From: Zygnema cylindricum
Taxonomy: Eukaryota; Streptophyta; Zygnematophyceae; Zygnematales; Zygnemataceae
Assembly (NCBI GenBank): GCA_037447655.1
Contig: JBBHKE010000040.1
Span: 240,028 to 304,027, forward strand
Reading direction: 5' to 3'
Length of the DNA stretch: 64,000 nucleotides
Shown here: positions 45,598 through 56,967 of the stretch, piece after piece
How the letters are laid out: the number at the start of each line of letters is the position of its first letter
How positions within the stretch are numbered: position 1 is the first letter of the stretch
The notes under the pieces: model-generated
Database searches by the model: none
The model's input: the letters and a program-made list of their open reading frames with translations, nothing else
Told to the model about the DNA's origin: nothing
Translations under genes and position numbers: made by a program

Positions 45598-46955
45598 GCA
45601 ATGGCGTCACGCGTGAAGTGAAAGAATGTCAATGTGCTTCATCCGCCTATGGTGGATTGGGTTCCCCATGAGAGCAAGGGAACCTTGGGAGTCGTTTAAG
45701 ATGACAGTGGCAGAGGGTTGTGGAATTTGAAGATTGTAAAGGAGGAAAAGTAACCAGATTGCTTCCTTGGTTGCATGAGTGGCGGCCATGCATTCTGATT
45801 CGGTGGAGGAAATAGCAACAGTTGGTTTTTTCTTGAAAGCCCATGAAATGAGGGCACCATGGAGGGAGAAACATACACCAGATGTGGAGCGTCGAGATTC
45901 CGAATCTCCTCCCCAGCAAACTAACCAGCTTAGGTGAAGATGATCATGTGAAGGTGCGCTTCAGGGAATTTGTCCCTTGAAGGTAACCCAGAACCCCTTT
46001 GGTAGGTAGGAGGTGACCAGCTGAAGGGTTACAGACAAATTGACTGAGCTGGCTTCGGCTACCGCAATGTCTGGACTTGTTCCAATCATAACATACATTA
46101 GATTCCCAACAATAGAATGATATAGCTCATGGTATGCTCCGGGGACAGGCCCACCGAAGTTTTTCATAAGTTTGACATTTGGGTCTAAGGCAGAGGAAAT
46201 TGGAAATTGGAAATTGAACAACAATCTGACATAGAAAATCTGGTGAGGATTTCATTGATAAATTCCTCCTGAGATAGAAATAAGACTTTCGAGGGTCTGT
46301 CACGATCGACAAAAATACCAAGACACTATTCGACCTCTCCTACGTCAGTCGTGGAGAAGTGGGAATTGAGCATGGTTTTGACTAAATTAATGTAGGGAAG
46401 GGAGGGACAGGCTAGAAGAAGATCATCAACATAGAAAACTAAGATGACTTGAGACTCGTTATTACCTCGCAAAAAGAAACCAAATCCCGCAGCAAGCTTG
46501 TTGAAGCCCTCCTTGAGAAGAACTTCCTCCAGATGTTTATTCCAAACACGAGGTGTCTGTATTAGGCTGTAGAGATATTTGAGAAGTGGGCACACGAGGT
46601 GCTCGGTGCCTGGAGCCACATATCCTTCCGGTTAGCGGATAAATATTTCTTCACTTAATGTGCCGTAGAGGAAGGCTGTCAGGACATCCATGTGATGGAC
46701 TTGCCAGTCACGGGCAGCGGCTAAGGAGAGGAGTATGCGAATAGAGGTGAATTTGGCCACATGGGCATATATCTTATTAAAATCAACCCCCTCCTTCTGT
46801 AAGAATCCTTTAGCGACGAAGCGAGCTTTATAGCGGTCAAAGGATCCATCATCTTTAGTTTTGATGCGGAAAACCCACTTCGAGCCGATGACCTTTCGAC
46901 TTTGTGGAAGGGAGGTGAGTCGAACGACAATGAGGATTTGATCGTACAAGAGGAC
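45598..46955 (-). pseudogene. Inverted copia pol fragment inside copia D
   Basis: Minus-strand frames read RT and RNase H of the same family as copia D. They start at LTSLPQSRKVIGSKWVF (46632-46949), then LFYVDDLLLACPS-type RT (46326-46619), with YVDD intact, then RNase H down to NPIHHRRMKHIDI, which ends against the 5' LTR at 45598. Frameshifts and stops occur at about 46625, 46325 and 45960. It occupies the place of primer-binding site and most of gag, in the wrong orientation, head to head with the plus-strand pol that begins near 46970. It could not be translated as part of element D. Confidence 0.85.
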
Positions 46956-46969
46956 GTGGACAAAACAAT

Positions 46970-47810
46970 ATGAGCAGTTCTAATCATGGTCACGCCTCAA
47001 TGGTCGAAGCTATCTTTCTTCATTCCCAAGAATATTTTGCGTCGACAAATCCTTTCATCCATTCCCCAGTATACGGCCAAAATATGATCGGTGATACTCC
47101 ACAAATGACCCCGGTCGCCCAACCGTACCATCATTACTTATACGGTCAAGCAACCCCTCCCGAAATACCAACTGTCCCTATTACTCCGCCACCTGTTCAA
47201 TATCCTTCCTATCCACCGGATTATGGATTTGCTCTTGCCACATCCGCGGTCTCACATTCACCTGTCATCGTTTCCCCTATGCCGGCCGATTCATGGATCG
47301 TGGACTTTGGAGCTTCACATCATCTCTCCTCACGCTCTGATTGGTTCACACCCATGTCACCACTTCGTCCTCCTATGACAATCTTTCTGGGCAACAATGT
47401 CGCTTTAACTACCACTCACCATGGCCAAATCTCCACTGCCAAGTTGGCAATCACTCTCTCATGTACTGTTCGTCCCCGGCCTCAAAAAGAATTTATTCTC
47501 TGTTGGCGCCGCACTTAATCAAGGCGCCACAGCTGTCTTTTCTACTACCACTGTCGCTTTCCTTTCCCCAAACAAGTCTCACGTGGGACTTGGCCTAAAA
47601 TCAGGATCAATCTATATCCTGTCGAACTTCCAATCTGTTGGATATGCCAACATGGCCACATCCTCTTCCTCTCACACGTTTGCGAAATGGCATCTTCGAT
47701 ACGGTCACCTGTCCTCTTCTAGCCTCCAATTATTAGGCAAAGGCCTTATCACTCATTTACCAACAAAAATCTCGAATTTTGCTCAAGATGCGTCGAAGGC
47801 AAATTGACTC
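46970..47810 (+). pseudogene. Copia D gag end, protease, GAG-pre-integrase
   Basis: The plus frame 46970-47518 starts inside a Pro-rich, Tyr-rich gag tail (VPITPPPVQYPSYPPDYG) and reaches the protease at SWIVDFGASHHLSS. The catalytic D-S-G-A is D-F-G-A here, so the protease site has lost its Ser. A frameshift near 47430 leads to the next frame (47421-47807) with HVLFVPGLKKNLFSVGAA and the pre-integrase motif KWHLRYGHLSSSSLQLL. The N-terminal gag and zinc knuckle are absent, replaced by the inverted pol fragment. Confidence 0.85.
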
Positions 47811-48460
47811 GACCATCCTTTCCGTCTAGCAAATCCAAATCTAACGGTCCCCTGTCATTAATCCACTCTGACCTTTGTGGCCCGATGTCAGTACCCAGCC
47901 ACACTGGAGCACTCTACTTTGTTACATTCATTGACGATGCAACCCGATTTTGCCATCTTTTTCTCCTACGTCGAAAATCTGACACCTTTCAAATATTCCA
48001 ACAATACAAATCATTGGTTGAAAATTCCCTTGACTGCCGCATCAAATGTCTCAGAACTGACAACGGCGGGGAATACTTCTCTACCGAATTCTCCATTTTC
48101 TAACCACTCACGGAAGAATTCACCAATCAACTGTTCCTAACACCCCACAACAAAATGGAGTTTCGGAGAGGTACAACCGTACCGTAATCAACATGGCACG
48201 TTCCATGCTGCACTTTGCAAAACTGCCCACCATATTTTGGGCAGAATCCGTCACGACTGCTAATTATCTACGAAATCTCTGTCCCACCTCCGCCCCACCG
48301 CCCTTCCAGGTGTCACCCCTTATGAAGCCTGGACAGGCATAAAACCAGACGTCTCTCATCTCCGAATATTCGGCTGTAGCGCTTGGGTTAAAAACCTTAC
48401 GCCGACCAGAAAATGGCATAGTCGGGCGAAATCCGGTATTCAAGTCGGTTACTCGACATC
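47804..48460 (+). pseudogene. Copia D integrase
   Basis: LIHSDLCGPM with the first catalytic Asp, FIDDATRFCHLFLLRR, then CLRTDNGGEYFS with the second Asp (47804-48103). A stop follows, and the rest continues in another frame with the Glu block TPQQNGVSERYNRT, MARSMLHFAKLPTIFWAES and ANYLRN. A Pro/Ser/Thr-rich linker (48514-48789) joins it to RT. Broken by at least two frame changes. Confidence 0.85.
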
Positions 48461-48959
48461 ATCTAAGGCTTATCGAATCTGGCTCTCAAAAGAACGCCAA
48501 GTTATCTTATGCCGTGATATCATCTTCAACGAAACTTCACTCTTTCTCAAACTCACAACTTCCTCAACCGACTCTTCCCCTACTCCTCCCCTCTCCAGTT
48601 CCCAAGCCGAAACTTCAACCTCATCTCTCTCAGTTATTTCCTCACCTTCTTCCAACCCCTCACCATCCCTCCCCTCTCTTTCTCTCACTTCTTCACCTTT
48701 ACTCAGATCAACATCTGAAAATCTGTTATCATCCGATCTTGTGCCAATCTATCGCACAGACTTTGGCCCTTACTCCCTCTCCCCCATAAATCCCGTTGCT
48801 TCACCATATGCCATTCCGCCAAGCTCCTTCTACTGAAGCTCCTCTTATCATTCGCAGAAGTGAACGCATCCACGAAAAACAACTTCGATAAAATCATGGC
48901 ACTGCCAACATTGCCAACATCGTAACCATTCCTGTTCCTCAATCATTTTCTGCCGCCAT

Positions 48960-50451
48960 GTGCAGTCTAGACGCTCCTTCTTGGAAATCTGCTACAGATG
49001 CAGAGTTTGCCTCCTTGTAGAAAGATGGGACCTGGGAACTTACCTCCCTTCCTCATGGCCGAAAGGTCATTGGTTCTGAGTGGGTCTTTCATATCAAGAC
49101 AAAGGCAGACGGCACACTGGATCGCTACAAAACTCGTTTCGTGGCAAAAAACTTTATGCAAACGGAAAGGATAAATTTTAATGAAACCTTCGCACCTATC
49201 GCAAAATTTACCTCAATTCGTATTCTTCTTTAGCTTGCTGTTGCTCGTGACTGGAACATCCATCATATGGATGTTTAGAGTGCCTTCTTTTATGGCAAAT
49301 TGGAGGAGGAGATCTTTATCCGCCAACCTGAGGGCTACATCTCCCTCGGTACAGAACACCTCGTCTGCAAGCTCCTAAAATCTCTCTACGGTCTGAAACA
49401 AGCCCCTCGGGTCTCGAATAAGCACTTGAAAGCCGTTCTCCTCAAGGAAGGATTCCTCAAACTTAATGCAAATTTTGGTCTTTTCCTTCGAGGTAAATCT
49501 GAATCTCTTATTATCTTAGACATTTTTGTTGATAACCTTCTTCTCGCCAATCCCTCTCTTACCCTCATTCACTTGGTCAAAACTATGCTTAATCTTCACT
49601 TTTCCATGACTGATTTGGGGGAGGTAGAATACTGTCTCGGTATTTTTGTTGGTTGAAACCGCCCTTCCAAAACTCTCTACCTATCTCAAGAAATATATCA
49701 CTGAAATTCTCACCCCTCCGTTTTTCCATGTCAGACTGCAATCCTATATCCACTCCTTTAGATCCCAATGTGAAACTCATTAAAAACTTTGGTGGGCCTG
49801 TCCACATAGCTACTCATGATTTATATCGATCCGTTTTGGGCAGCCTGATGTATGTTATGACTGACACCCGCCCAGATTTAGCTGTAGCTGTAGGACAGCT
49901 AAGTCAATTTGTCTCTAGCCCCACAGATATCCATCTCCTTGCTGCGAAGAGGGTTCTCCGGTACCTCCAGGGTTCTAAATCCCTCAAGCTCACCTTCTCT
50001 GGCTCCTCCTCCCCCGATCTGGTTGGCTTCTGGGATGCTGATTGGGGGGGCGATGTGGACTCTCGCCGCTCCACCACCGGTGTCTGCTTCGGTCTTAATG
50101 GAGCTCTCATCTTTTGGGCGTCCAAAAAGCAACCCACAGTTGCTCTATCCTCCACCGAAGTGGAGTACATGGCTGCCACACAGGCCACAAAAGAGGTTAT
50201 GTGGCTTCAAAGTCTTCTCTCCAACCTCCACTTTCCTCGACCATCTGCCACTGTCATTTTCTGCGACTTGCGACTCCCAGGGCGCCCTTGCCCTCATGAG
50301 TAACCCAGTGCATCACCGACGAACGAAGCATATCGACATTGAATGTCACTTCACTCGTGATGTTATTGCCGCTGGCCAGGTTACCTTCAGTTATTGTTCC
50401 ACCGCCCGGCAGCTGGCCGATTTCCTCACCAAGGCTCTTCTTCGGCCTTAG
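48960..50451 (+). pseudogene. Copia D reverse transcriptase and RNase H
   Basis: The RT entry lies at about 48990-49230 (LTSLPHGRKVIGSEWVFHIK), with stop codons and shifts near 49018 and 49230. The RT core at 49300-49656 has IRQPEGYISLGTEHLVCKLL and LYGLKQAPRV. The catalytic YVDD is changed to FVDN, which should abolish polymerase activity. RNase H at 49653-50303 shows STEVEYMAATQATKEVMW and DADWGGDVDSRRSTTG, and the end at 50303-50451 NPVHHRRTKHIDIECHF and ARQLADFLTKALLRP, after one more frameshift. A G-rich polypurine tract precedes the 3' LTR. Confidence 0.9.
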
Positions 50452-50503
50452 TTTGAATAACATCGCCACTCCTCTGGCCATCGCTTCTAACAAAGCGGGG
50501 GGG

Positions 50504-50947
50504 TGTTGGACTTAGCCCTTTGTTAGAAGCTTTTCTTGTTTTCTTTGTTTTATTTAATAACAAAAACTAGCATTCTAGTTTACGTCATTTAGTTAGCTTC
50601 TTTATTCCAGTTTACATTATTTAGTCAGTTTTCCTTTTATGTTCCTTTAGCTTAATTTAGAACGTCCAGCGTAACATCTAGTGCCAGATCCGATCGTAAG
50701 TTGTCCACCGCCTACTTAGAGATCTTGTCTCTTGCCCTTTCGGAATTAAGTGTCAGATGACCTTTCAGGTCACCTATAGTCTCTTGACTTTGAGAAGTCA
50801 CTCCATGACTTTCTCTGCTCTACCTAACCGTCTAAATTCTTTGTTCAAATTACCTTTTACCAAAACAATTTGTTTTGCTCTCTTTTGTCTTTTTCACTTT
50901 TCACCTTCCTTCCTACTTTATCTGTTGCCATGTCATCCACTGCAATA
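50504..50947 (+). repeat. 3' LTR of copia D
   Basis: TGTTGGACTTAGCCC to ATCCACTGCAATA, 444 bp, directly after CAAAGCGGGGGGG; followed by the TSD copy TGTTG at 50948. Confidence 0.9.
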
Positions 50948-50952
50948 TGTTG

Positions 50953-51611
50953 CCGATTTCAATGAGTCGTTTTTTGTGAAATTTTTAATTAAAAAAATAG
51001 TTTTCTCCCTCTTCCTCTCCCTCTCCCTCTTTGTCGTGTGCTGATGTGCTTACGGACAACAATGAAAGTATATCCTTTATATTCTTCTCATCTTTTACTT
51101 ATTTTTCTTCTTCGTCAATTTCTTTGTCAACTTCTACTTCTATTTTGGAATTATATATTTTTCTCGATTCTGAAAGAAATGAATCTCTGTTGTGAGATAA
51201 TTCCCCTTTATATTCGGAAAGGCAACTGTGAGTAAGATTTTTTGCATTTTTGTTTTGTTTGCTGAAAACGGTTTAGTTGTTTTTTTATGATTGTGCGCAA
51301 TTTTAAATATAGATTGGTTTGTTTGGTAAGAAAGTAAAAACTAATAATTCTACTTTTATGCATTTAATTGATAGCTTAGCTTCTAATAAGGTAGTCAAAA
51401 CACTTTCAATGGATTTTCTCGACGGTCATTTTTTCTTTTTTTAGTTGTTAGTGACTACACCGCTCATTGTTATTACTTATTAGTGTTTAAAAGTTTTTTT
51501 CACCGGTTGAATCTTTTTTTTCGCCGGCTGAATCATCATTTTTTCGCCGGCTAAATCATCATTTTTTCGCGAGTTGAATCATCATTTTTCTGTGCACACT
51601 CGTCGGATTGT
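50953..51611. other. AT-rich spacer with short tandem repeats
   Basis: No gene. Four units of about 23 bp with TTTTTTCGCCGGCTGAATCA occur at 51497-51595. Confidence 0.6.
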
Positions 51612-51619
51612 CAAAAAAC

Positions 51620-52474
51620 TAGTGTTGTGTATCAGTAAGGATTTGTCGACAACCGATATGGGCCTTTTTTCGGGGACCCGATAATCGATATATTGGTACG
51701 ATATATCGCTATCGGTCTTATCGTTGATAAATAGCCGATAATATCGGCAACTTATCGGTGATAATGTCGATAACGATAACTATTGGCAATATCTGTACAG
51801 ATAAATGTACGGCCTGTACACTCATCTGTACGTCTTATTCCCGCGATGCGCCCTACTCACAACCCTTGAGGTACCTACCAATCAGAACATTTGTACAAGC
51901 TGAAAGTACAGTAGCCGACATTAGATATGTACGGCTTTAGTACGGCTTTAGTTAAAACGATGTACCTTTCACATCCGACGCCGCGGCTTTGTCCTTTTCT
52001 TTTTTAGGATCCACTGAAAATCTTCCACGTGTCAATCCGTAGATTTTTTTGGCAAAAGCCGCCAAAAAAGCCATTCCGAGATGTCGGAGCTCACGCTGAC
52101 CGTCCGCTCTTATTTTCTCATTGAAAGTCGTAAGTTCGATTCTGGCGGCGTGCATAATGTTATTTTGCATCCGTTGAACTTTGTGTCCGCCGTCTTTTTA
52201 CCGTTCCATGATAATCAGTTTATCGGTACAATTCCGTACGTTCGGGTAAATTTATGTTCAGTTAACCGTCCAAAAAGTACTACAAAGTGCAACGTAGTTT
52301 TTCGTCAAATTCCGTACATTTCTCGTAAATTTACCGTTCAGTTTACCGGACAAAAAACACTCCGGACACAAAGTACAGAAAGTACAAATATATCAGGAGC
52401 GCTGACCTATCGATAACCGATAACTATCGGTATCGGTGTTATCGCAATAAGTTTTTTACCGATACACAACACTA
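51620..52474. mobile_element. hAT1 MITE copy d, perfect 8-bp TSD
   Basis: TAGTGTTGTGTATC and GATACACAACACTA ends. CAAAAAAC at 51612-51619 and 52475-52482. 855 bp, the longest hAT1 copy except those with insertions. No coding capacity. Confidence 0.93.
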
Positions 52475-52501
52475 CAAAAAACGATGTTTTTTTACTTCTT
52501 A

Positions 52502-53409
52502 GGGTACGTCCCCATGTGTTAAAGTATCTAATTTTCTTTGTCTTTTTGCCCTAAAATTCAAGGAACTTTGACAAAAACTTTAGCCGTACGATAAATTCAT
52601 ACTTTGGATGTACGGCGTGTTTGTTGTCATGTGAACGCATTTTGGCGTTTTTCCCTTTTCGACCCCTGGGCAAGAGAATCCAACCAAGAAAAAAACTTCA
52701 TCCAAAATCACCTTGAGGGGGTGATTTTAGTTAAAGTACCGCCCAAACAGCGAATGAAAACAACCCAAGCACACGCCACAAGAGTGGGAAAATTTTAGGA
52801 CGAGGGAGAGTCCTCGCCATTTTTCTCCGTGCCCGTCACGCGCATGTACAGGAAAAAAAATGCAGAGGTCTCGGAACTCCACTTTCATTCATGGGGTCCT
52901 TTGCAAAATTTTGCGCCGTCGTCGCCTCTCCCCTCTCTCTCTCACACTATCACTTTTATCTCACACTTTTTAGAACGAGACACGACAATATTGATATAAA
53001 ATGAAAGATCTTTGAAAAATATTTGTTTTGAATTTTTTTAGGTTTTTTTTAATGGCAAGTCGAATGAGAAAAGTAAAAAATAAGAAATCGGGAAACCATG
53101 GCGTAAAGTTCTTGAATCAGTGACGTCGACGTTGTCACAGGGAGCGTGACGTCATAATGTCACAAAACCCTAAACATCTACAATTTCACAAAAATCTGGA
53201 CGTCTACCACTGTCGCTGCTTTTGTTGGCGTCACTAATCGTTTCGTAGTCGGCTTCAATCGTCACAGGTTGTACCTATGTCTACAACCGTCATATGTCAA
53301 AGTTACGATTTCATTTTCGCACATTGGGACGCTCTTCAAAGTATTACGGGGAATCTTCACTACAGTCCAAAATACTTCATCAAAGTACCGATTACATGGG
53401 GACGTACCC
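52502..53409. mobile_element. Harbinger-like MITE H7
   Basis: GGGTACGTCCCCATGTG and TTACATGGGGACGTACCC ends, TTA at 52499-52501 and 53410-53412. 908 bp, same family and orientation as H6. Confidence 0.92.
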
Positions 53410-53462
53410 TTAGTGGCGAAAAACACTTTGTGACGCAACCCCCTATGCACCCCACCCCGAGG

Positions 53463-53628
53463 CCGTTGTCGCAATCGGGTACCCTAATCCGTCCGTTCCC
53501 GTTTTTTTTTTTTTTCGTTAAGAATGACTTGGCCGAATCCGGCTGGCCCTCAAAATTTGGCACCCAAATCCGTTTTGGATTCGACGTGGCCGGCCGGGTA
53601 CGGATCGGGTACCCGATTGCGACCACTA
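53463..53628. mobile_element. Short hAT MITE (hAT5, 166 bp)
   Basis: Inverted ends GTCGCAATCGGGTACCC and GGGTACCCGATTGCGAC. Flanks CCCCGAGG / CCCGAAGG agree at 6 of 8. The GGTCGCAA core is shared with hAT2, so the two families are probably related. Confidence 0.75.
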
Positions 53629-54308
53629 CCCGAAGGCGCTATGCGATTTCAACACGTGGATTCGACTTTCAATGACAATCCGTGTCATATCGTCACAGAG
53701 GCTGATTCACCAGGGGAGGTCCGGCGAATGATGGGAGCCGTAGAACGGCAAATAATTCCTATATAGTTGACTTGCGGCAGCTTATGCATAGATGTAGACT
53801 TACAATAATTGATGGGGATAACACACGAACGTAAAGAGACGAGCAATAGGCAGAGAGAATTTAAGATACAGAGCTATGCAAAGGTACACAGAGAGGTATA
53901 AACTTCGTAAGTCATATAGACATATTCAAAACTTCATAATTCATACAGATCATTGGATATGTTCAATAGAGCATCAAAATAGAAGGAGCCAGCTTTAATA
54001 AAGCTAGACGGAATTTTTTAATGTTTCATTGTGACATCAACATCGACAGAAAAGTCGACACCGACATCGACAAATCTCGGCTCGGGTGACAATTCCATTC
54101 CAGTTTTTCCCATCAGGATCCGTTACAGCTGGGTATCTCCATGGCTGGTAATTAGACCATTCGAACTTGTAAAGATAACACTATGGGCCCATAACTTGAA
54201 CTTCTTAGTTAACCATTCCAGTCAACGGAAGAAGCCTTTCCGTAACAGCACACAGATGGACCACACACCAAGTAAACACAGGAGAGGCTCTCAAATGAAT
54301 CATGAAGG
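53629..54308. other. Spacer, no gene recognised
   Basis: The plus frame starting at 54031 runs into the microsatellite that follows; its first 90 residues match nothing I know. Confidence 0.45.
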
Positions 54309-54585
54309 TGATGTCAATGTCAATATCGATGTCAATGTATATTTTTACATCGATGTCGATGTCGATTTTTACATCGATGTCAATGTCGATGTCGATGTCG
54401 ATGTCGATGTCGATGTCAATGTCGATGTCGATGTCAATGTCGTTGTCGATGTCAATGTAAATGTCGATGTCGATGTCAATGTCAATATCGATGTCGATGT
54501 CAATGTCGATGTCGATGGCAATGGCGAGCTCAATGTCGATGTCGATGTCAATATCGATGTCGATTTTTATGTCGATGTCGATGCA
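54309..54585. repeat. GATGTC/AATGTC hexanucleotide microsatellite
   Basis: About 280 bp of GATGTC, AATGTC and related hexamers. Because the unit is six bases, both strands stay open (Asp-Val repeats on plus, Thr-Ser on minus) without being genes. Confidence 0.95.
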
Positions 54586-54629
54586 ACAGTATTAGGTGAT
54601 GAAAAAATTGTTGCAAGATTGGGACATAC

Positions 54630-54800
54630 AGGGGAGAGAGAGACAAAGAGAGAGAGAAAGAGGGGGAGGGGGAGAGAGGGAGGGAGGGAGGGAAGGAGGG
54701 AGAGAGGTAGGGAGTGAGAGAGATGAGAGATGGAGAAAGGGAGAGAGAGCGAGAGAAGATAAGAGAGAGGGAGAGTGAAAGGGAGAGAGAGAATGTATAC
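54630..54800. repeat. GA-rich microsatellite
   Basis: AGAGAG, GGGA and GAGG units on the plus strand. The overlapping Ser/Leu/Pro and Arg/Glu frames are artefacts. Confidence 0.93.
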
Positions 54801-55436
54801 AGACAAAAAAGCACAACATTTTAATGAGAAAATGAGTTTTGACGAGAGAAAAACAAAATCAACATATAATCACAGTAGAAGCATTGCGAATCTGGTCGGA
54901 TCCAGGTTAAAAACTTCGAAAAAATTCCATTAAATTTATCTTATCTAAAGCTCAAATCAGCTTGAGCTTACATGTTCACAAAGAGTGCAAAGAAGCCTAC
55001 TCTTTTCAAACTAATGTTTATTTCTACCATTCTAAGGATCAATTTTAACCTATCTCAATTTTGAAGAGAAAAACTAATGGAAGTGTAAACTCGAAAATGA
55101 ATGTAAGTTTTAGCAACAAGGACCCTTTGGTTCAAGTCGCTCTATTTACATAATCTATTTTCAATCTCAGTTTTAAATAAACCATATTTGTGAAAATGGC
55201 GTACTAACACACAAATACTAATTGCACGATAAATGAATGGGCACGTAATGTAAAAAAATCAATAAACTCTAAGTGACTCCTCACTAATAATCACTACTTT
55301 CTCTATTCCCTTAGGTTAGGAAACGCACACAGACCTTTCTGCTTTTCCTCTGCAATACTTTTCAAAATCATATTACAAAGTTATAACACTCCTCCAGGTT
55401 CTTCACTGGATTCTGAGTTAGAATCTTTCCTAGTAT
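54801..55436. other. AT-rich spacer downstream of gene B
   Basis: No gene and no element ends recognised. Confidence 0.5.
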
Positions 55437-55439
55437 AAT

Positions 55440-55445
55440 TTTATT
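55440..55445 (-). terminator. Poly(A) signal candidate of gene B
   Basis: AATAAA on the minus strand, about 92 bp beyond the gene B stop codon. Confidence 0.45.
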
Positions 55446-55536
55446 TCCATTACTACTGGTAATGTATACATCATATATATGATGTATATACTCCTTTTTT
55501 ATCGAATCTCCCATCACAATCATTCACGGTTTACTT

Positions 55537-56967
55537 TTAAGTCATCTTTGTTACTGTTCTGCTCCTCCCGGTCAGCCAATCCGCCAACATTTGTGCAGTT
55601 ACTGTCCTCCAACTTGGTGAAACCTCTTTTGATTCTTTTGTCTCTCTCCTCTCTACTGTATAATCCTCCATGATCTGCATTCGCTGCACCTCCTGCACTC
55701 TCAGCTGCGCCTCCACCAGCTGCAGCGCCGCATCCTGCACTCGCTCCCGGGCCGCTCGGATTCGCTCCAAGGAACACAGCTTGCGCAGCTCCTCTGCCAC
55801 CACATAATACAAGACGCCATAATCAGCATCGGACGAAGAATTAACAGCATCTTACAAAGAATAATCAGCATTGGACAAAGAATAATCAGAATCCGACAGA
55901 GAATAGTCAGCAAGACAAATGACAACAGGCATCGGATAAAGAATAATCAGCATCTGACAAAGAATAATCAGCATCAGAAAATGAATAAAACATCAAAGCG
56001 TTACACCAGATCGAGACATGGCCAGATTGAGAGTTCTTCTCGTGACAATACTGTACAAGCTAATATCCGGTAACGAGCCTCACGAATGAGGACATAAACG
56101 GGAAATACACGGAATTACAACTCCACTTGAGTCGATAAAAATATTTCAAGCACAAAGACATTCATGTCGACTTTCTCTCTCCTAGTCTGCCAACTAATCG
56201 GCAAGCAAATCAGCATACAAGTGAACCAGGTTTCAGTTTTTTTATTGTTTTGTTTTCATGCAAGACTACTCACCACAGCTTTTATTCCTTCCAACTGATG
56301 TTGAACATGCGTCTGATGGCCGACTTTCTACTGTGCCTGACCAGGTACTTTGTCTCCTTATATCATTCTCTTTCTCAGACATCGCCAGGGTGTAACGCCA
56401 CGAGAGGTTCTCCCAGTCATTATCCACAGATTTAGAAATTTCCTCTGAACAGTCTTGCACTTCGTCTCCTTTTCCTTTTTCCACGTCCTTTTGTTTTCCA
56501 TCGTCAATGTAAACTATGGCTGACTGGAAGGAGACTTGGCGACCGGATTTCTGTTTCCGTGAAACTGTTCTATGCTCTCCAGTTTTGTTATTAGTAACAC
56601 GTTTTCTCCTGCTTCTGTTGGCAGTGCCAGTAGCAAACAATTCCGCACTTTCTTCATCAGAAATAGAATCATAATCCGACAAATTGAAAACTGAGTTTGT
56701 CTCAGAATATAGATTTCCACAACTTTCAGAAGATTTGTTGGTGAGGTAGGACGCAGATTTAGAATTGGTGAAGGTTCTGCGTTTGAAGTCTAATTTCTCA
56801 TCTTCGAGGTAAACTTGAGATTCATAGCTGGACTCAAAATTTATAGATGGACAGGAATCTCCTTGGCAACTATTGGCAGAAACAGAGGGAGGAAGAGGAG
56901 AAATTTTATGAGAAGAGCACTCATTTCTGACTTGGCAAGTCTCTGATATCTGAGGAAGAATAGCCAT
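55537..56967 (-). CDS. Gene B: uncharacterised two-exon protein, paralogue of gene A
   Basis: Exon 1 is 56967 down to 56274, the intron 56273-55794 (GTGAGT..GGCAG, phase 1), exon 2 55793 down to 55537; 316 residues. The ATG at 56967-56965 starts MAILPQISETC; the frame stays open a few codons further without another ATG. The N-terminus is Ser/acid-rich (NLSDYDSISDEESAELF) with basic stretches (TANRSRRKRV). DWENLSWRY is at residues 184-192, then STWSG and GRNKSCG. Exon 2 encodes the same helix as gene A (LRKLCSLERIRAARERVQ through LRVQEVQR), a short Lys/Glu stretch and the tail KEVSPSW .. QMLADWLTGRSR. Exon 1 is poorly alignable with A outside the motifs, whereas the first 110 bp of exon 2 are identical but for the last base. 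No targeting signal seen; function unknown. Confidence 0.72.
55813..55990 (-). repeat. Intronic about 21-bp repeats in gene B
   Basis: Units of the form GATGCTGATTATTCTTTGTC on the minus strand, next to the 3' splice site, in the same place as in gene A. Confidence 0.8.

Noticed and set aside
47066-47300. Independent Pro-rich host protein at the start of copia D frame
   Set aside because: The frame continues into a copia protease motif (SWIVDFGAS), so it is the gag tail.
54031-54717. 228-codon plus frame rich in Asp-Val
   Set aside because: Generated by the GATGTC microsatellite and GA tract; the reverse strand is equally open.
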